A stretch of 64,000 nt of DNA from Aurantiochytrium sp. KH105 (Eukaryota > Sar > Bigyra > Thraustochytrida > Thraustochytriidae), in contig BGKB01000063.1 in assembly GCA_003116975.1 (NCBI GenBank), positions 62,001 to 126,000 on the forward strand, given 5' to 3'. A program made the position numbers and the translations under genes. Positions 30,101 through 40,400 of the stretch are shown piece by piece. The notes under the pieces were generated by a model. It did no database searches and had not been told where the DNA came from. It saw only the letters and a list, made by a program, of their open reading frames with translations. Every line of letters begins with the position of its first letter. Within the stretch, counting starts at the first letter, position 1.

Positions 30101-31805
30101 CCAGGTTATGCGACTGGCGATACAGCACGCCCGGAAAGACCAAAAGCCGACTGGACCGACTGAGCGTCAACCGCAAAACAGTCAAGCTTCGTCGAGGACC
30201 TCTAGCGACAACGAAGAGGATAACGTGTATCACATGATTCGCGACGCCACGCTGAAACTAGTTCGGGGCTATGAAAGGCTCCTTACGTTTGAGACGAGCA
30301 CGGCAGGTTTTGATTGGTTCGGAAAGAGTCCTGGCCATGAGGCGCTTTCGGCCTATGGAATCGTTCAATTTGCCGAGATGATGCGACTTAGCACGGATTT
30401 TGAAGATCTGGTTGACAAGAAGATGTTAAAACGCACCGTGTCCTGGCTTCTTTCGCGCCGTGATGCTGCTGGTGGCTTCAAACGCTCAAGCAGGGCTCTC
30501 GACTCCTTTGGCCGCGCCTCCGCTCTCACCACGGATATGTACATCATGTGGGCGCTCGTGCGCTCTCGCGCAATTCCTCTTTCAGCCTTGGAACCTGAGC
30601 TCCGTCTCCTAAATGAGCAACTCTCATCAAACAAGGATCCATATGTGCTTGCACTCGCCGTTTCTGCGCTTCATCGCTGCGCCGAAGAGACGCCAAACCA
30701 AAAGTGGGATATCGATGGAATCGAAGATGCCTATGTTCGACTTGCCTCGTTCCAAAACGCCTCGACAGGTTGCCTCGACCATAGAATCGGCATGACCATC
30801 ACCACTCCTACGCATGCATCTGCTCACGTCTCGGAAGTCTCTGCGCTTGCTGCAATTGCATGGCTCGAGTCTCGGCAATCACAGTGGATCCCGCAAGCAG
30901 CCAGCGCCATTCGTTGTGTCTCAGAGAGACGACGGAATGGCCATTTCGGCTCGACGCAAGCAACGGTGCTTGCATTGCAGGCGCTCACTCTCTGGAACAA
31001 TCTCTTCAGCGCAACCAATCATCAAACATCTGTGAGCCTGCAGGTTGGGACGTCTTCGCCTTGGAATCAGCATCTCACCGAGCACGAGCCTCTCATGCTC
31101 AAGAACGATTTTGCACCTCCTGACGGCGCGAGCCGTTCTGTCGTTTTCAAAGCCTCGACGCCTTCTCTAAAGAGCTCGAGGACGTCCGTCAATGTCGACC
31201 CAGCGAAACCGAGCGTGGACAAGTCTGGACCTCTTTCTATCCCCTATCTGATTACAGCGTCCTACAGGATCGAGCATCCTGCTTCGCATGACGCCTGTGC
31301 TTTGAGACTCCGGCTCTCCACGTCTGCGGAGGACACTGCTGCTGAAGCAGACTCGAGCTCTGACGAGGAAGTGCCCCTGAGGGTTGAAATTGGGGGCACA
31401 GTCGTCAAGACATGGACCCTTGAAAACCGCTGGGATGAATCCGTTGCGATGCCCATTGCCCGCATCGGCTACGAAGCAAGTCTGGAACCTGACATGGAGA
31501 GCCTTCGACATCTTGTCACGTCTTCCGACACAGGAATTGACATGTTCGAAATCCAGGACGGTTTCGTGACGCTCTACTGGCGAGGTCTCGGGCCTCGCGA
31601 AAAGCAACACTTTCAGCTTACCTTTGTGGCTCGCTTTGCTGGCCAGTTCACTGCCCAAAGCTCGGAAGCGTACTTGTATTACAAAGATGAGCATCGCGTT
31701 TATACCCACGCCACCCAGCTCGACGTCATCGCTACCACGGGTGATATGGGAACCCGTGTTGCTCAGTCATTGTTTACGAAACTAGTCGGGCTATTCAAAA
31801 GTTAA
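27126..31805 (+). CDS. alpha-2-macroglobulin family protein with thioester and N-terminal membrane anchor
   Basis: 1,559 residues from the ATG at 27126. A basic N terminus is followed by one hydrophobic segment at about 39-60 (VLLLTFAILVTIFVTERFF), so the protein is probably a type II membrane protein with its bulk outside the cytosol, or secreted after cleavage. Macroglobulin-type beta domains follow (LYRPHETITYWVQA, LDRKGYLPGTTAFVTV). The A2M region has WVQQWTHGG and the thioester motif PHGCFEQTSS (Cys957, Gln960). An alpha-alpha thioester domain and a C-terminal receptor-binding-like beta domain (about 1420-1545) come last. Family members trap proteases or tag surfaces through the thioester. 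The position of the bait region cannot be read reliably. Single exon. The stop is 24 bp before the next gene's likely ATG. Confidence 0.9.
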   Translation: MRRKSKGSNVSDARPERLAGVVGNDPLRTPPPGTTVARRVKVLLLTFAILVTIFVTERFFQASRSQQIHRPFEELLGERKDLMAEDRFIDPDLRQVWMRQRPPRCINVENVTSLLAIPNRASLHVFTDSPLYRPHETITYWVQAINLTNCQPVLSGFACLQVVVLDMKDSQIKESEALDVRPFQTLSLSAPDAGGVYKLVARSCDCRIEGCAGNHGEMIFAPGARELEVRVDSQSTPKLAAKVSLDRKGYLPGTTAFVTVTDVVDLVNGVRPLEGVKVRSRLLVGGRAPWTSQWLPLGPEGKRVFAISLPNMTTTRSTTISVEAVFGFSSRTFVLPVPMLNKARVNFFPSTGVLVQGVRNTVFFEARSARTGEPLDLTGARLVSLRDGFLIPEDPHSIDLVPAKLRAGHEGRGSFDFIVEEDTSYALELPDANLRFPLPAAEMNLTLHLQSRSGTAVYDAGETIKVHLRASPGFRTTHGISIFLLKNQLILSSQQVREDVADHLSDEVELRPHANISGVLRIVARDGTKVLAERLVFVHPAREINVAIDVQQTIDPSRANRPTTKAKLTIVTNAPARLAISVVALSRILQYPRRRWPPSLRESVFLENEVDEFLSVKDYLGEDHQPLDLLLGVQGWRKFLDNPRILETRWKRRHDAKEALRLARVLGIPSECRPKPTIRHFFARGDVDMHLARFARVPAADDHPDVAFALAPNIALQAQAKQDTTEDADEHVHELENDDHSTTIFFQTGVQTIKQRESDAHAASLQFKVPHSGTYLVRVDAWDESGAFGQNSTEFVTTEALVLDVPVPPHARVGDTFSIRAEIRAQPFEDVLVGLTFDANHKDYSLRADEIGRTSVTEFLHVTKAQDLRLQIQAQGKTSRAIKQISRSIRILEAGWVQQWTHGGLISGDMFESRTTVHLPAHVLEGGSVSWKLQYFPTSTQQIITSLESLIREPHGCFEQTSSTTYPLIFLLHSLRSLLPASERYESRINPDQVMRLAIQHARKDQKPTGPTERQPQNSQASSRTSSDNEEDNVYHMIRDATLKLVRGYERLLTFETSTAGFDWFGKSPGHEALSAYGIVQFAEMMRLSTDFEDLVDKKMLKRTVSWLLSRRDAAGGFKRSSRALDSFGRASALTTDMYIMWALVRSRAIPLSALEPELRLLNEQLSSNKDPYVLALAVSALHRCAEETPNQKWDIDGIEDAYVRLASFQNASTGCLDHRIGMTITTPTHASAHVSEVSALAAIAWLESRQSQWIPQAASAIRCVSERRRNGHFGSTQATVLALQALTLWNNLFSATNHQTSVSLQVGTSSPWNQHLTEHEPLMLKNDFAPPDGASRSVVFKASTPSLKSSRTSVNVDPAKPSVDKSGPLSIPYLITASYRIEHPASHDACALRLRLSTSAEDTAAEADSSSDEEVPLRVEIGGTVVKTWTLENRWDESVAMPIARIGYEASLEPDMESLRHLVTSSDTGIDMFEIQDGFVTLYWRGLGPREKQHFQLTFVARFAGQFTAQSSEAYLYYKDEHRVYTHATQLDVIATTGDMGTRVAQSLFTKLVGLFKS

Positions 31806-31829
31806 AATTAAAGGAATTCTTTAAGGCTA

Positions 31830-34800
31830 ATGAATCTATCGCCTGAGGAGCGTCGACATTTTTCTTTCAATCTGCCATCAGGCACGCTGCGTAAACAAGC
31901 TCCTTTCGTACGCTCATGGTTCTGATGATCTTGAAAGCAATCATCTTCGTCGTACATGCCGTGTGTGCGTCGCACTTTACGATCGTGAGGGTATCGAGAA
32001 GCTCATCGACTCAAACAAAATTCCTGTGCTCGATCTTGATCCGGACGGGTGGGTGGTGGGCTTCGGGAAGCAGAACCACCACCTTTTCCATTATTGTATA
32101 ACACAGACATGAGTACGCATCGGTAGAGGTCCAGCTTAACGACCGTGGGCATGATTTTAACGCTGCCAAACCGTCGTCACCCACGATGGGCCCGCGATCC
32201 GCGGCGCTGGAGCGCGAGGTGGAGCGGCTACGTGCAGCGCTCAATGAGACCGTGGACAAGTTCGAGGCAGGCATGACTGCCGCCCAGCGCAAGCGCTCCG
32301 AGCTTGAAAGGGAAATACGCAAAGGAGAAGCCCACGCACGTCACATGGCTCGACTCCTGGGTAAGGAAAACCAGCAACGTGAACAAGCGCAAAAACGCGC
32401 GCAAGAGCTCGAAGAGCTACTTAGACGCGCGAAGGTTGCACTTGAGCGTCGCTTGACTCAGCAAGTTGCTTCTGGGCAGACCACGATCGGTCCTCCGCAA
32501 TCGCAGCCTGCTCTCAACCCAGCATTTGCACCCACACAAGAGCAAGGACGTGACGGTATTGTGAACGCTGCTCGCCACGAGGCAATCGAACGAAGGTCAG
32601 CGCGGCAACGCGAGAGTTATTTAGCCGAGCTCAGTGACACACGTCATGAAGTGCGCGACGCGCTCGAGCGACTCCAGATCAACAATTCTCTTCTTTCCGA
32701 GGCGCAACAACGCCAAATCGACCACGCTGCACTTGAGGAGGAACGCCAGCGTGCTCTCCAGCGAGTCTTCAAGCGTGAGCGCAGCGTGCACCAGCACACC
32801 GCATTGCTCTGGACAATGCGCTGCGTTTTTCGTTCACACGAGAGACGTCTTTTGCTCCTCGCTTGGGTCTCGCTGCGTGAGCATGCACGAGACCAGCGTC
32901 AAGCGATTGCCGAGCGCAAGTTGCGTCGCCGCGAACGTGTCGCGGCGCTGGCGTATCAATGCAAACAAAACGAACTCTCTTTGGCGCGCAAGGGTCGTGC
33001 TCTTCGTCTGTGGACTAAAGCCGTGCAAATGCGTCAGGACGCTATATCACGTGCCGTGGTAAAGCTGGCACGTGCCATACGAAAAGCTCACCTGCGCCAT
33101 GCGTGGAGAAAGTTCCGCGAGGCAAATTTAAGTGCGCGCTGGGCCAGTAGACTTCGAGACTCTGTTCATCTGACGTGGCGCGCCTCCTTGCGCACCCGGC
33201 CTGAGCTTAAAATTTGTGCAGATGCATGGGACCTTTGGCTACGCTTTTTGCGACATCGTCAGAGCGCACGTAAACGGATTGACAAGTGCGAATATGCCCT
33301 ACTGCGGAAACGAGTCCGCTCTAGCTTGTCGAGGTGGAGAGCCTTTACACAACTCAAAGTGAGGCAGGAGCGTAAGTCGAAATCGCTCGTGTCGATCGCC
33401 GCACATCGCAAAAAGCGCCTCCTTGGGCTTGGATTTAGCACATGGGTGCGTCATTCATATCGAGCGAGCCGTGATGCGATCTCACAAAGCTCACTTCAGC
33501 TCCAGGGGGAGATCATCGCAACTTCCCAGCAAGAGCGTAAAAGGGATGCTCATCGTGCCGCGTCATGTCTCATTTCCATGCTGCTGATGCGTCACGTACA
33601 GTCACTCTGGCAGAGTGGTTTTATTGCTTTTGCAGCGAACGCGCGCCGCCTCGATCAGCGGCAGATGACCTTTCTTCGAAGCCAGCTCAGCCGCGCTCAC
33701 ACTAAAATGCTCCTTCAAGATCTTTTCCAAACATGGAAAGATCGCACGCATCTTACTCGCACTTTACAACGAGCAATGCTCCGACGTTACTTTCGGCGTA
33801 TGCGCAGCGTCGTCCAGCGCCATGGAAAACTTCGGCGAGCCGCGCATGCGGTGTCAAGATGGTTTCAGAAAGACGTCTTCGCGAGATGGCGTTTCCATGT
33901 CTACCGCAAGGTAAAACTTGCGTCTCTCTTGCATCATAGACGACGTCGAGCAATGCGCACAAGCCTTTCACGCTGGGTGCGCGTGAGCATCTTGCAGGGT
34001 AGAAATGACACAATGGATCGAGTCGCGGACGGTGTAACCTCACTTGCCAAGGCCTCTAGCGCGCGAAGCATTGTGACACTCTTTCGCATGAGAAGTCAAG
34101 AAAGGAAACGCGCCGCTCTTGCGCGTTTGCGCGAGGTAGCTGTATTGACCTCACTGCAGGATACCTCAAAGGCAATTTTTGCGCTCGCAAACATAAGCCT
34201 TCGAGGTCGGGCGAATCTTTGGGATATCGGACGGGCCTTTTTGCATTGGAAGCGGGTGACGACTCTGCCCTTGGAGGCTGCGCGCAAGATTTTTCGAAGT
34301 TTCACCGCAAGTCGACGCCGTCGCGCCTTTGCGACTTGGCTCGCTCGTGCATCCGCATCAACGAGCGCAATGCGTAGACAGCAACTCCAAACGGGCATCT
34401 CATACGCACTGGCCAAGCGATGTACACGAGAGCGTGCCAGAAAGGCTTTCGCGGCTCTGGAACTTCACGCGCGTAAGCAAATGGCCTTGCGACGCGCCTT
34501 ACGGCTGCAGTGTCGGTCGCTTTGTCGTTTCGCCTTTGCCACATGGGCCCGCGCGAGGAAGAGGACCTTGCAAACGCAGCACGCGCAAAGCATTCTTCAT
34601 AGGGCTTCTCAGCGTCAGTCTCTGCTCCGTATTATGTTTGCAATTTGGAGAGATGATTCGTTCTCATCCAAGAGGACAAGGGCGGCAGCTGGAATATTGC
34701 AAAGTTTATTTACGCGAGCGCTCAAACGAGCTTGTCTTCAATCTGCATTTGACAAGCTTCTACTCACAGCTCGCGCAAAAAGCAAGTTGAGTACATACAA

Positions 34801-36220
34801 ACGAAAACTCACGAAGCTGGACTCTTCCACAGGCAAACTCTTACAAAGCTACAAGGTAATGGATAAGGACCGCCGTCACCTGGGCACCTTGCTCATTGCA
34901 GCATATATCGCGAAACATCACCAAATGCTTCAGGTTCGTGGCCTCTCAGCTTTTCGTTCCTTAGGCAATGCTTCGGGACTCGCGTCCCCTTGGCGTCAGA
35001 CACACGCAGAGTATCATGATCAAGAAGCACTTTCTGAGCTCGCCACATGTACAGGCTCCGATTGGGCAAGCCCTGAAACATTTGGTGAAGACTATGCTTC
35101 ACTTCTCTCCCGCCATACCCACGTCCCGGAGGATGTCGGGTCTGGCACAGATCAGTCTATGGTGACTCAGAAATCGCCGCCATCCCATTGCCGACAACAG
35201 TCGGTAGCTCTTTCCCCCATTGGTGGCTCCTCTTCCACCAAGCTCTCTGCTGCGTGCACTGGAAGCTCTGCTTCTCCACTTCCTCGGCACGTTGTGGCGC
35301 GAGAGACTTCTTCTCGAAGGACTCAACTACAGTCTGACCATACCTACCTACCCGCCCGTGGTCACGCTCTATCTTCGTCTCCTTTATCTTCATCACGTTC
35401 TTCATTTGCTTTTGTTCCCAAAGATCCGTCAAAGGCTTTGACTACTTCCACTTCGAGGCACTTGTCCCCTCAGGGTTCGCTGGAAATGAGTTCACAATCA
35501 TACACAGTGCAACATCGTGGAGAAATGCGTTCCTCCGTTGCGTCGGAATACGCTGACGCAGAAAAGGTTGCAGATTCGGTGGAAGCAGAACCCCATCAAC
35601 TTTTGCACCAAAGGAGTCGCCGCCAAAGCTATGCGCCTGCGTCGCCTCGGCATGCGCAAAGTGCCCCTCGAGACGCCCACTCATGGTCTGGCGATTGGCC
35701 CGATGACTCATCGTGTGCGTCAAACTTCTCATCTTCAAGGCGCAGAGGAAATCGGGCACATTTTCAAGATGCAAATGCGCGAGAACACGGGGAACGGACG
35801 ACTCATCAAGACCGCGTCGTCGTCCTCGACGACGGTGACAATATCGACCCTTACGTCGGAGAGAACGACGCTGAAGACCCGAAAAATAATCTGGCAGGGC
35901 ATCGCCATGTATCTGGCTCACCTCGAGGCGATCAACGCCAAGACTCCAGATTACGTTCGGGTGCCTCTTCTCGAGATCGCTTTAACGGTGTCGACAATGC
36001 ATGGTCACAAGATCCAAAAAGACCTTTTGTTACAATTGATGACTCCAGAATGCAACAGCGGATCGATGAGCTGCATCCTACGAAAGCATCAAGGCCTGCA
36101 AAAAACGACAAAGGAGTGGATGGAGACCTTTTGGGGCGGGAGCGTTCTTTGGCCAATTGGGTTAGCACCAGACCTGAAAAAACCAAGGGGAGACTTGAAG
36201 ACGAAGATTGGACTGAAGAA

Positions 36221-36255
<35 letters not shown>

Positions 36256-37261
36256 AGAAGATGTTGGCAAGGAAGGCAAAGCTATCTCGCCCTCGTCTTC
36301 CGTACACGGAACGATGCAAAGTCCTACGCGTAGCATTGCCGCACGAAGCGAACCAGTTTTGCCGCGTCGAAGGAGTCCTTCGGGGTCTTCACGTAAATCG
36401 CTTTCGTCAATTGAGCAAGAAGTAGAGTCTGCAGACGCGGAGAGCAGTCACAGAGGTAGTCGCAGTTCTCAAACTCGGCCACAACGTGCACAACTCGACA
36501 TGCGTCATGCAGAGCGACCATCTTATACATCCGAACGTGACTTGGGAGAATCTCACGATGTGCGCAAGCCTTGTCGTAAATCTCGTGACAATGTTGGCGG
36601 TCATCTGGAGCCTGAAACTGTGATAAAAAGTTCATGTTTGACGGAACGAGAAGACATTGCGTCGATGTCACTCCATCACGAGTGGCCCGTGGAACACTCT
36701 CCTGGAATGAAAATCACGAAAGAATCGATTTCACAGACTCACAGAGCGTCTCCGGCCCCGCGCGAGGGCCTTGAGAAAATTCAGGACAGTCAAATTGGTG
36801 CTTTACGATGCGCGTCAGCGAAGCCCTTTGATGGTGATTCCTTTCATGGCATTCCAGGCATCGCTGAGGATACAGACGCCTGCCACTCCAAATTCGTTTC
36901 TACGGCTACGGAGAGGAACAATTTTTCCCGAGAAGCTTCTCCGCATTCTGCTACCTCGGGGAGAGGATCAAGAAAATCGCAAAAGGAAAATTCTTCAGGC
37001 GCTGCCCGGGATCTCAAGCATTTTGAAGCTCGCGGCGACCGACTTGTGAGTCCGCGAAGCGCTGATTCCGAATCAGCGGGACATCTCGCAGACCTGCTTC
37101 ATTCGACGCGAGAACAACTTGCTCGAGTAAAATGTGACCAAGTGCGCATGCTCGCACTTCAGTACTCCGAAGAAAAGTCCAAGAATGATTCGCTCGCATC
37201 GGCACTCGACCGATTTGATAACGCGCGTTCGCACGCACAAAGGAGTTCTGATAATAGTTGA
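31830..37261 (+). CDS. Sfi1-like centrin-binding repeat protein (three exons proposed)
   Basis: The large exon (32107-37261) encodes an N-terminal coiled coil, then about 650 residues (DNA about 32800-34780) of Sfi1-type repeats, each a helix with hydrophobics and a Trp, e.g. LSRWRAFTQL, LGFSTWVRHS, LFQTWKDRT, AFATWLARA. Sfi1 repeats bind centrin along a helix at centrosomes or basal bodies. The C-terminal half is disordered, with a long Glu run at about 36217-36262, and ends in a short coiled coil. The frame continues upstream of its first ATG (32186) to HEYASVEVQLNDRGHDF. A 58 bp intron (32049-32106, GTGGGT...CACAG) joins this to IPVLDLDPDG. A first exon 31830-31907 (MNLSPEERRHFSFNLPSG...) joined by an 82 bp intron (31908-31989) is less certain. 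Predicted about 1,763 residues. Confidence 0.75.
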
Positions 37262-37457
37262 TATTGTATTGGTCATGTTCAAAATTGTGAAACTGACGCC
37301 GAGGACGAAAGCCGAGCACATGATCAGAGCCCTTCCTCGCATCTTTTTTGGCTTTGTTCGTGTTCCTCGGACGTGTTTTTTCTCCTTTTCTTCTTCTGTC
37401 TTTGCTGTCCCTTTCTTCTTCTTGTTGTGTTGTGCTCATAATTTTGTTTTTCCCTTT

Positions 37458-40400
37458 TCAGGTTTCTTCTGTGCTTCCAAGGTGCATAATATGTGTCTGG
37501 CCACGGTCGTCCCGCACAGCGACAAAGTTATTGCCATTGATCCGAGAGACATATGCATCGGCGGCGTGAAGAGGGGCATCGAAGGTGAGGCTGACGGGCG
37601 CCCCGCTGCCCATTTTGACTGTCAAAGTTCGTCCGGAGACTTTTGGGGCATCTTGCAAAGACCAACCCCGGCTCAGATCCGTACGCCTCGAGGAACGTTT
37701 GGGGGGGCGAGAAGCCTTCTTTCGGCTCCAGGCATAAACTTCGCCAGCACGGAAAGTTGCCGCATCTTCGCCAGAAGCTCGCGAAACTCGAGCCACCAGC
37801 GACTTTTTGTCAAGAGCGAGGACAAGAGGTATTCCTGCAACGTTGACAAATTCGCTATTGTCCCCTCCGTAGCGATTCCAGTAGAAAATACGCCCATTCA
37901 CATCTGCACTGTAAACATGGACCCCACAAGACGAGATGACCACCGCACTAATGGGCCCTTCATTCGAGGAATAACAATCTTCAAGTAAAAGACTGTCCTT
38001 GTCCCAGACGCAAAGTGTGCCACTTGCATCACCGGAAACAATATAGTCTCTGCTTTCGGCGATACATGTGACCCGATGTTTGTGGCCATCCTCGGAGAGA
38101 AAGGAAGGCTTAGGTATCCTCGGTTGATCAAGCTTCTGAAGATGGAGCAACCCGATGGATCCGTCGACGCATCCGATGACACAAGAAGTGCCAAGAATCT
38201 CGTCAGTTTCGCCGAGAATAAGTGCCGTCACTTCCTTTTCACACGGAACCTGTACAGGAGCCAATCGCGGACGAAGGCTATCATGAATCCTTAGCGCGTC
38301 CTTTTCTGCAACCGCGATGATTTCGTCGCTCAAGGCCAGCGTGTTGAGCCCAGAAATTTTGCGCAAAGCATCGTCAACCTCCTTCGAGTCCAAGGCCGGC
38401 GGGTGGTTCAGAAATGGATGAGGGCTCGTCTCGATTCCAGTTGCGGCCGGCAGCTTGATGGGCGACCAGCGTCGACTGGTGCGTCTCTCGTTGGAATGCT
38501 CAAAGTCCTGGAGCATAGTGACATAGGTGGTCCCAGTGCTTCCTGCACAGGCGAGAAGCCCATCTTCCAGAGCGATAGACTCAACGCAGCCTACCTTGAT
38601 GTTCCTGCGGGCGATGAGAAAACTTCTTATTACGTCCCAGGTGCTCACAGTGTAGTCGTCGCTGCCGACAACGAGGACCTCGTTGCCAAAAGCGAGTGAA
38701 GACACACGATCAGAATGCACTGCGAAGTCGCCAAGGTCGTCGGCTTCGCCCCGCCAATCCCACACCTGAATGCGGTGGTCGCACTCTCCGGCCGAGGCTA
38801 CCAACCTCCCCCGCAAAGCAAGGGCGCTGACACCGTGGCTGTGTCTGTCGTGGTACATCAAATGCTTCCCGGCAGCACAAGAGTAGACGTGGACATGGCC
38901 AGCGGTATCTCCGGTCACGATGATTTTGCAGTCCATGACGAGCGCTCGGATGTCAGGCTTGCTGGAGTCCTTTCTCGCGTGACGAGGCTGGAGCTCGAAT
39001 CGCTTCTTCCCATCACTAAGAGACCAGACGAGAACAACGGCCCCTTTCGCGCCTGCCATAAGCTTTGAATTCATGGCCAGCGCGACCAGATTTTTGGCAT
39101 TCTTTGTGATGCAGAGCTTTTGCGTTTGCGCTTTGAGACTCCACACGCGAATGCATTTCTCTTTGAAGCTCCACGAAGCTAGCTTGTCGCCATGTAGCAC
39201 CATGAGAGATATTGGAGCCCCATCGTTGCCAAGAACGAAGCACTCGTCACCTGTTTTGCGGTCATACACACGAATGGATCCGCTGCGGCTGGACCCGGAC
39301 GAAACGAGAAAACTCTTGTTCATTACGACCAGATTTCCCCGATCGGGGTGGACACCGCAGAGCGTAGCGCCTGAGCTGCTACCATTCGGTGTAGAAGTGG
39401 CATCGCTGGCCAAATCTTCCAGACTAGGAGCATCTTCCGCCGCAAGCGCGGCGTCGTCTTCCGCTGCGTCCAGCTCTTTTGCTTCGTCGTGGTCACTGTC
39501 ACTTCCAAATAGAGAGGAAACTTCGTCTACGCTGGCCACGTCGGGGCTGTGCCTGCTAAAAGCTGAATCTTTGGCATCCAATGAGGCAGCATGCACGGCT
39601 CGCGTCCCACTCAATGCGTTCCGCATCGAAGTAGAGAATCGAACTAACGTATGGCTTCTGGCCCGAGGCCGTGAGAGAATTGAATCGGGCGATTGCGTCG
39701 TCGTTTCGCCTCTGGATTCATTCCAACAACAGCACAATTTGGTGAACCATCCAGGCCATCGTCTCCGGCCGCTTGCCATCTCAGAGGCTGGGCGAGGGCG
39801 ACCTTGCGATTCGTCTTGAGCACGAACAAAGGGAGCGGCTAAATCATAGACGACCTGAACACGATTCCAGCGACGGCTGGTGCGGCCACTATCACAAAAG
39901 CCTTCAAACCCATCGCGCGGGGCAGCAAAGACAGTCTTGTTGTTGCCTGCGCAAACAACGAGGCCGTCTGCAAGAGCAACAGACTCAACGCTTTCAACGC
40001 CGACATTGCAGCGCGCAATGAGCGTCTCGGTGCTCTGCTCCCAGAGACTCACCATGAAGTCGTCGCTTCCCTCAACCAAAACATGCCCGTCCATGGCGAG
40101 GCTAGTGATCCTCTTTCCGTGCGGATGAGGATCTACAAATTCGCCAAGCTTTTCGAAATTGTGAGCTCTGTAATCCCAGAGTTTGATGCGGCCGTCGATC
40201 TCGCCACCTGTCGCAATTTGATGACCATGAAGAACCACTGCCCCAACGCCTTGATCGTGCTCTTCGAGTTCATTCTCGAGTAAACCAGACTTGCTGAACA
40301 CCTTGACTTTACCCGAGGCATAGCCGACAACAAGAATTTCGTTGTTCATTGCCAAAGCGCGGACCCAGGATCCAGATTCCCCAGTGGCCTCCAAAATTTC

